A stretch of 14,533 nucleotides of DNA from JBHIFB01 sp046760905 (GTDB lineage: Bacteria > Gemmatimonadota > CAZMKB01): NCBI GenBank assembly GCA_046760905.1, contig JBHIFB010000079.1, positions 1 to 14,533 on the forward strand, in the 5' to 3' direction. The notes below the pieces were generated by a model, which worked only from the letters and a program-made list of their open reading frames with translations, searched no databases and was not told where the DNA came from. A program made the translations under genes and the position numbers. This document shows, one piece after another, positions 14,491 to 14,533 of the stretch (positions are counted from its first letter, which is position 1; each line of letters opens with the position of its first letter).

Positions 14491-14533
14491 TGCGTTTCAC
14501 AAATACGGTGACGTATCTTGGAAGTGAAACGCA
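14491..14533. repeat. 10-bp inverted repeat at the right window edge
   Basis: TGCGTTTCAC (14491-14500) and GTGAAACGCA (14524-14533) are perfect inverted repeats around a 23-base loop. Within the loop ATACG (14503-14507) and CGTAT (14512-14516) form a second stem. It stands 12 bases outside the right repeat copy and ends exactly at the window boundary, so it may continue. It could be a bidirectional terminator, an operator or part of a mobile-element end; the sequence does not decide. Confidence 0.5.

Overview
This window is a bacterial chromosome segment of moderate GC with nine intact protein genes, eight on the minus strand and one on the plus strand. Three traits suggest a Gram-negative bacterium of the FCB superphylum or a related candidate phylum: an outer-membrane beta-barrel protein of the DUF6029 type, a secreted protein ending in a FlgD-like/type IX-type sorting domain (QNHPNPFNPQTQI motif), and a PEGA plus Omp28-like lipoprotein. 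The exact phylum cannot be read from the sequence. GTG and TTG starts are common here and often carry better Shine-Dalgarno sequences than the first possible start.

Layout. (1) 237-6827, minus strand: a housekeeping operon transcribed purL > purQ > rsmB > PASTA-domain membrane protein > rpe, with gaps of 41, 16, 20 and 19 bases. It joins the fourth step of purine synthesis, a 16S rRNA cytosine methyltransferase, a single-pass PASTA protein without a kinase domain, and a pentose-phosphate epimerase. (2) 6828-7452: a spacer holding a possible purL promoter and a decayed IS630-type transposase start. (3) 7453-8580, minus: a stand-alone radical-SAM protein of the lysine 2,3-aminomutase (KamA) superfamily, with an altered substrate/PLP region. 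(4) 8581-9102: a spacer ending in a good sigma70-type promoter for (5) a plus-strand macro-domain protein (9103-9630), whose stop codon lies two bases from that of the converging operon. (6) 9633-14210, minus: a four-gene envelope operon, transcribed Omp28-like lipoprotein > sorting-domain secreted protein > TlpA-type thioredoxin > DUF6029 outer-membrane protein, with a promoter and a leader hairpin upstream.

The most notable feature inside the genes is the cysteine pattern of the envelope operon. Two products carry CxxC thioredoxin motifs. In the other two, the mature chain contains exactly two cysteines, both times as CX4C. I infer a dedicated thiol-redox and secretion module.

The most notable structural feature is a 107-base repeat at 88-194. 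It recurs in inverted orientation at 14372-14478 with five mismatches and no gaps, so the two copies bracket all nine genes. Each copy carries a 7-bp hairpin and has sharp edges. It is probably a dispersed mobile or intergenic repeat family, and it could mediate inversion of the segment. No rRNA, tRNA or CRISPR array was seen.
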